Of a stretch of 64,000 nt of DNA, positions 59,898-64,000 are shown piece after piece; within the stretch, counting starts at the first letter, position 1; each line of letters begins with the position of its first letter. Below the pieces are notes generated by a model. The model saw only the letters and a program-made list of their open reading frames with translations. It did no database searches and had not been told where the DNA came from. Position numbers and translations under genes: made by a program. The DNA is from Cryptomeria japonica (taxonomy: Eukaryota > Streptophyta > Pinopsida > Cupressales > Cupressaceae): positions 817,076,396 through 817,140,395 of the forward strand of contig NC_081414.1 of NCBI RefSeq assembly GCF_030272615.1, written 5' to 3'.

Positions 59898-61264
59898 TAA
59901 ATCCTTGGGACAATTTTTACAGTTGTTTGCGATTCCAGTTTGGACGAAAATGAGCAGAGTTCGTAGAAAATAAAATCAATCAATCTATGAGCTCCCTTGC
60001 ATGTAAGCAAAATGTTATAGCAAAGACCAGGCACCTGAAAATGCTCTGCAAATACCACCTATTCAATCGCCAACTGTTCATCTCAAGGTAGATGGATATA
60101 CTATACTCTAAGCTCGAAATGAGTTCTTTCGTCGATTTTTGTCACTAGTCAGACAGATTAATAATTATAACGCTTGCAATTACTAACAAACACAATGTAT
60201 CTTTTGCCTACTCTTGGATGGGGACTATATTCCCCAATGGAAACCCTAATTGCCAGCTGTGTCCAGCGTCCCGCAAAACGATAATTCCAAGATTTTGGTT
60301 TGCGCCCCCTTTCTGTATATCTGCGCCTTCTCTTGCATTGAATCCTGAAATGCCTCCACATCACCCAACAAGACCCTGCCAAAACACATATGTGACAGAC
60401 CGCCGTTAAAGCTCCATTACATTTCTATACATAATATTGAATTAAAGTTTTGCAAAGGAAAAATTAAGGGATGCTATTAGCTGTGCTAGAGATGTTTAAT
60501 AAGGATTTAATGCAAACCTGGCCAATAACTAATAATAACTATAAATCAAGATTCCATTTCTTTGGATATATATCTATTTGTTGAATGAGACGATCTATAT
60601 AAAATAGTTGCGTAAATATAGCATATTATAGTTTTGACATTATTAGAAGCATAATTTATTTTTTCTTTTTATAAGTGTTGTAGAAATTATGCGTCTCACA
60701 CAGCTATTGTTCTATTGCTTCCAATGTTGAGATTCTGGGAGGAGCGCGCGAACCATGTTCAAATAAACATTTTAGATCTGGTCAGGTTGTTGATTAAGTC
60801 TGAACCAATATACTTGACGACCTGCAAAAGTTTTCTCTTTAATTAGCCGATAGGCTCGATACGAATATTAAGTGGTTTTCTGAAATCTCTTTGCTTTTGA
60901 GTTAGTCAAAGTGTAGAATTGCCGATTACCTATGTTTATTATATTCGTTTTTTTGATGGAAAATTTTATGTTGAATTACCGATTTATAGAACAAGTATCT
61001 ATTTCAAGGGCTGCAAGTGTTTTAGAAGAATATAATAATTTTACTGATTTATAGAACAAGTATATTGTATTTCGCATGCAGGTTGGGCGTGATAACGATA
61101 CCAAACAAATCAATAAAGCAGTAAGCCATTGGTGATTGCTGGCTCTTTCTTCACCAAGTAAATATATTTAAGGAGTCCTTTCATATTATTTAGTATTGTT
61201 GACTCTTTGCAAACGAAATAAATATTTCAATAGATCTTTTTAAATTATATAATATTATGTATAA
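59898..61264. other. No gene recognised
   Basis: Holds the upstream side of the 59.2-59.9 kb remnant. The ORFs at 60158-60382 (-) and 60218-60409 (+) overlap each other on opposite strands and have no known domain. Confidence 0.45.
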
Positions 61265-64000
61265 TGGTTGAAAGCTCTATTTAAATCATTATTATCTTCG
61301 AAAAATGGAAATCTCAGCAATGATATTATATCTAATATTCCTCCTTTAGTATCTTTGGAAGACAATAAGATGTTGATGTCTCCCTTTTCATTAGAAGAAG
61401 TTAAGAGTGTTGTCTTTGCCATGAATCTGGATAAAGCCCCGGGACCAAATGGTTTTACTCCTTTATTTTTTCAGAAATGTTGGGATTTTGTGGGAAATGA
61501 TATTTTATTGGCTCTCGAGGAATCTAGGAGAAATAGGTCCATTTTAAAAGAACTTAATACTACAATGATTGCAATTATTCCTAAAAAAGAGGATACTAAG
61601 ACTTTTGCTGACTTCCACCCCATTGCTTTATTTAACACTTTGTATAAGATATTTACGAAGGCAATTTCCCTTAGGTTGGCAAAAATTCTACCTAGGATCA
61701 TTTTATTGGAGCAAGGTGGTTTTGTTCCCGGAAGGGAGACAACTGAGGGTGCAATTGTAGCACATGAGGTGCTGCATTCTATTTCCACCCAAAGAACCCT
61801 GACCATGATACTTAAACTAGACATGATGAAGGCTTATGATAGAGTAGAGTGGGGGGCTTTATGTGTTGTTCTTGAGAAGTTAGGTTTTTCCAAGGCCTGG
61901 GTCAAATGGATTCGTGCATGTATTTCTTCTGTAAGATTCTCTGTTTTAATTAATGGTTCTCCTTGTGGTTTTTTCACTTCCTCTAGGGGTTTGAGATAGG
62001 GAGATCCCCTTTCTCCCTTTTTGTTTATTCTCCTAGCTGAAACCTTTAGTTGGGCTATTAGGGCTGCTAAAGTGGGGGGGCTTTGGAAAGGTATAAGGAT
62101 TCAGAATATTCCCCAAAGTATTTCTCATTGTCTCTTTACAGATGATACTCTATTATTTGGACATGCTTCGTTAGTTGAGGCAAAAGTGATTAAAGGAATA
62201 ATACAAAATTATGCATCGTTTTCTGGTCAGAAAGTGAATGGTGATAAATCAAAGTTTTTTTCCTTAATACATCACAACTGGTTCAGCATAGGTTGCAATC
62301 CTTTTGGGGATTTGAAACTAGAAATCTTCCATGTACTTACCTTGGGATTCTTTTCTTTGTTGAATAGGATAAGATTGGTTTTTGGGATAAGATTGTTTCG
62401 ATCATTTCTAAAAGAATTCTCTCATAGAATCATAGATGGTTAACTTTGGCGGGTAAAATTGTTCTCATCAAGTCTATTTTGAATGTTATTCCCATATATC
62501 TCATGTCTATTTTGAAGTCTCCAAAAGCAGCCATTGTTAGTTTACAGGATACTCTTAGAGATTTTCTTTGGAACAATAATAAAGATGGCAAGAAGAAACT
62601 CCCTTTAGTTGCATGGGATAAGGTATGTTTGCCTAAGGAACTTGGGGGAACAAGAATTCGGAGTCTAGAGAATCATAATTTAGCCTTAGGTGCTAAGTTG
62701 GTTTGGAAATTATATGACAAGCCTTGCTCCTTATGGGCACAGATTATGTTTACCAAATATTTAAATAATGGACCGAGAGAGTACATTTTTAAAGTCTCAA
62801 ATTTGCCTTCGAGTTCTGCTATTTGGAATTTCCTTTGTAAATGTAGATCAGTTATTTTGCCTCATCTCTCATGGATTGTTCATAATGGTAGAAAGGTCAG
62901 ATTCTGGGATCAAGTATGGAATGGACACACACCTTTGGTGAATATTAGGGATTGGTCTCCTATGATCATTGTTCTTTCCTCCCTTTGGGGTGTTTTTGTA
63001 GCAGATTATTTTGAAATTGTGACTAGTGGACCCCTTAAGCTAGTTAGATGGAAGTCGATTGATTTCTTAGATGTTGATCAAAGTATGAAATTAGATTTTG
63101 AAAAGATTTTGGGGGATAGAATTGTATTTCTTTCTGATTCTAAGGATGAACTTATTTGGACAAAGAATATTTCTGGTAAGTACACTATTAAAGATGGTTA
63201 CAACTCTCTTATGGTTGCTAAAGATTTATCTTCTTGGCCTTATAAGTTGTTTTGCCATTCGGCTTGTCTTCCCAAAGCTGGAGCCTTTGCTTGGTTGGCA
63301 GTTCAAGACAGAGTCCTTATAGGTTTAAGACTAGACAGGCTTGGTATTACTGTTGTTTTCCCTTGTGTCCTTTGTAACAAAAATTTGGAATCTTCTTCAC
63401 ACCTGTTCCTACATTGTGATTATGCTTATGAATGTTGGCAGTGGTTGTTTGAGAAGTTAAATATATCCTTTGTTATTGGTAAGGATCTCATTTCCCATTT
63501 TAGATCTTGGCCCTTTATGTTTGCCTCATCTTTTTATGCATGCCTTTGGATCATATCTCCATCTATTGTGATTTGGAATTTTTGGCTAGAGAGAAACAAC
63601 AGGATATTTAAAAAAACAAGGTCCCCTGTGTCTGAGGTTCTATTAAAAATTGAGTCTTCAATCTCTAAGGTTGCTTTGTCATTTATTTATAAGAATTTGG
63701 AATTTATCTTACTTCTTTTTTGCACTGGGATAGTAGAGTTACTAGAGTTTGGAAGCTGTTGTCAGTTTTACCCTCTCATGGTTCAATTTTAAAAAAGAAT
63801 GATGCAATAGGTAAGAGATGCTCTACTAGATGGAAACCTCCTCCGTAGGGGCACTTTAAACTAAATTTTGATGGGGCCTCTCGTGGTAACCCTGGGTCAG
63901 CTAGGGTAGGCATGGTAATTTATTATCACAATGCAAATTTTATTCGAGCTAAGTGTCATGCTATTGGTTTTAAAACTAACAATTATGCAAAATTTCATGC
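61265..64000 (+). mobile_element. L1-type LINE ORF2, 5'-truncated, runs out of window
   Basis: The copy starts inside ORF2; endonuclease and ORF1 are absent. RT runs about 61390-62340: FAMNLDKAPGPNGFTPLFFQ, LKLDMMKAYDRVEW (first catalytic Asp), GDPLSPFLF and LFTDDTLLFG (the DD pair). A TAG at 61997-61999 replaces the usual Gln before GDPLSP. Frame is lost near 62330 and picks up as YLGI...; two further TAG codons stand where Trp or similar is expected (about 62365 and 62428). Then LTLAGKIVLIKSILNVIPIYL opens a 448-codon frame (62446-63792) with the zf-RVT Cys/His domain (ACLPKAGAFAWLA, CVLCNKNLESSSHLFLHC). Another shift near 63715 leads to an RNase H domain (KLNFDGASRGNPGSA, from 63855) after a TAG at 63846. 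Plant L1 elements commonly carry this RNase H. A dead copy. Confidence 0.92.

Noticed and set aside
60158-60409. Arg-rich ORF (-) and overlapping ORF (+)
   Set aside because: Mutually overlapping, no family recognised; more likely upstream region of the remnant at 59.2-59.9 kb.
1-64000. tRNA, rRNA or other structured RNA genes
   Set aside because: None seen by eye on either strand; the primer sites are only complementary to tRNA ends.

Overview
The window looks like repeat-dominated, AT-rich nuclear DNA of a seed plant with a large genome. Evidence: two long Ty3/gypsy elements of the Tat/Ogre lineage, Copia elements, an L1-type LINE with an RNase H domain, degenerate plant AP2/ERF genes, many AT microsatellites, and no dense gene array. 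A conifer or other gymnosperm would fit, but nothing here proves it. I see no intact, convincingly expressed host gene.

Layout. 1-10226: 3' portion of a Tat/Ogre-type element (E1; its 5' end is outside the window), with pol on +, a convergent antisense plant-mobile-domain (PMD) ORF, short-motif arrays and a 3' LTR. 10227-10748: a TACATA/CA microsatellite touching that LTR. 10749-13068: no gene seen. 13069-13642 and 34752-35308: two halves of a decayed ERF-type transcription factor gene, separated by a 21.1-kb element (E2, 13643-34751) with two 1447-bp LTRs and a CCAAG target duplication. E2 carries a long leader, an extra ORF, gag, protease, a G-patch segment, RT, two RNase H domains, integrase and again an antisense PMD ORF. 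A separate 2.6-kb sequence sits inside its first RNase H region. 36594-45141: an older Copia element on the minus strand, with a 2.1-kb inverted pair of LTR-like repeats in its leader. 45396-45685: a second broken AP2 domain. About 47460-48155: a LINE-like 3' end. 48595-49010: a Copia RNase H remnant. 49011-61264: mostly non-coding sequence with several short tandem duplications and one interrupted unknown coding remnant (59229-59897, minus). 61265-64000: a 5'-truncated L1-type LINE running out of the window.

The most interesting system is the two-promoter layout of the Tat/Ogre elements. Sense gag-pol and the antisense PMD ORF converge on a microsatellite that sits at the same place in both copies. 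In E2 each reading unit is preceded by an array of the same short motif (TAGCGCAT), in the same orientation relative to its own direction of reading. Candidate TATA boxes sit outside both arrays. In the U5 part of the LTR, E1 and E2 share a stem-loop whose sequence differs but whose pairing is kept, with five paired substitutions in eleven base pairs. These observations come from the sequence; their function is inferred.
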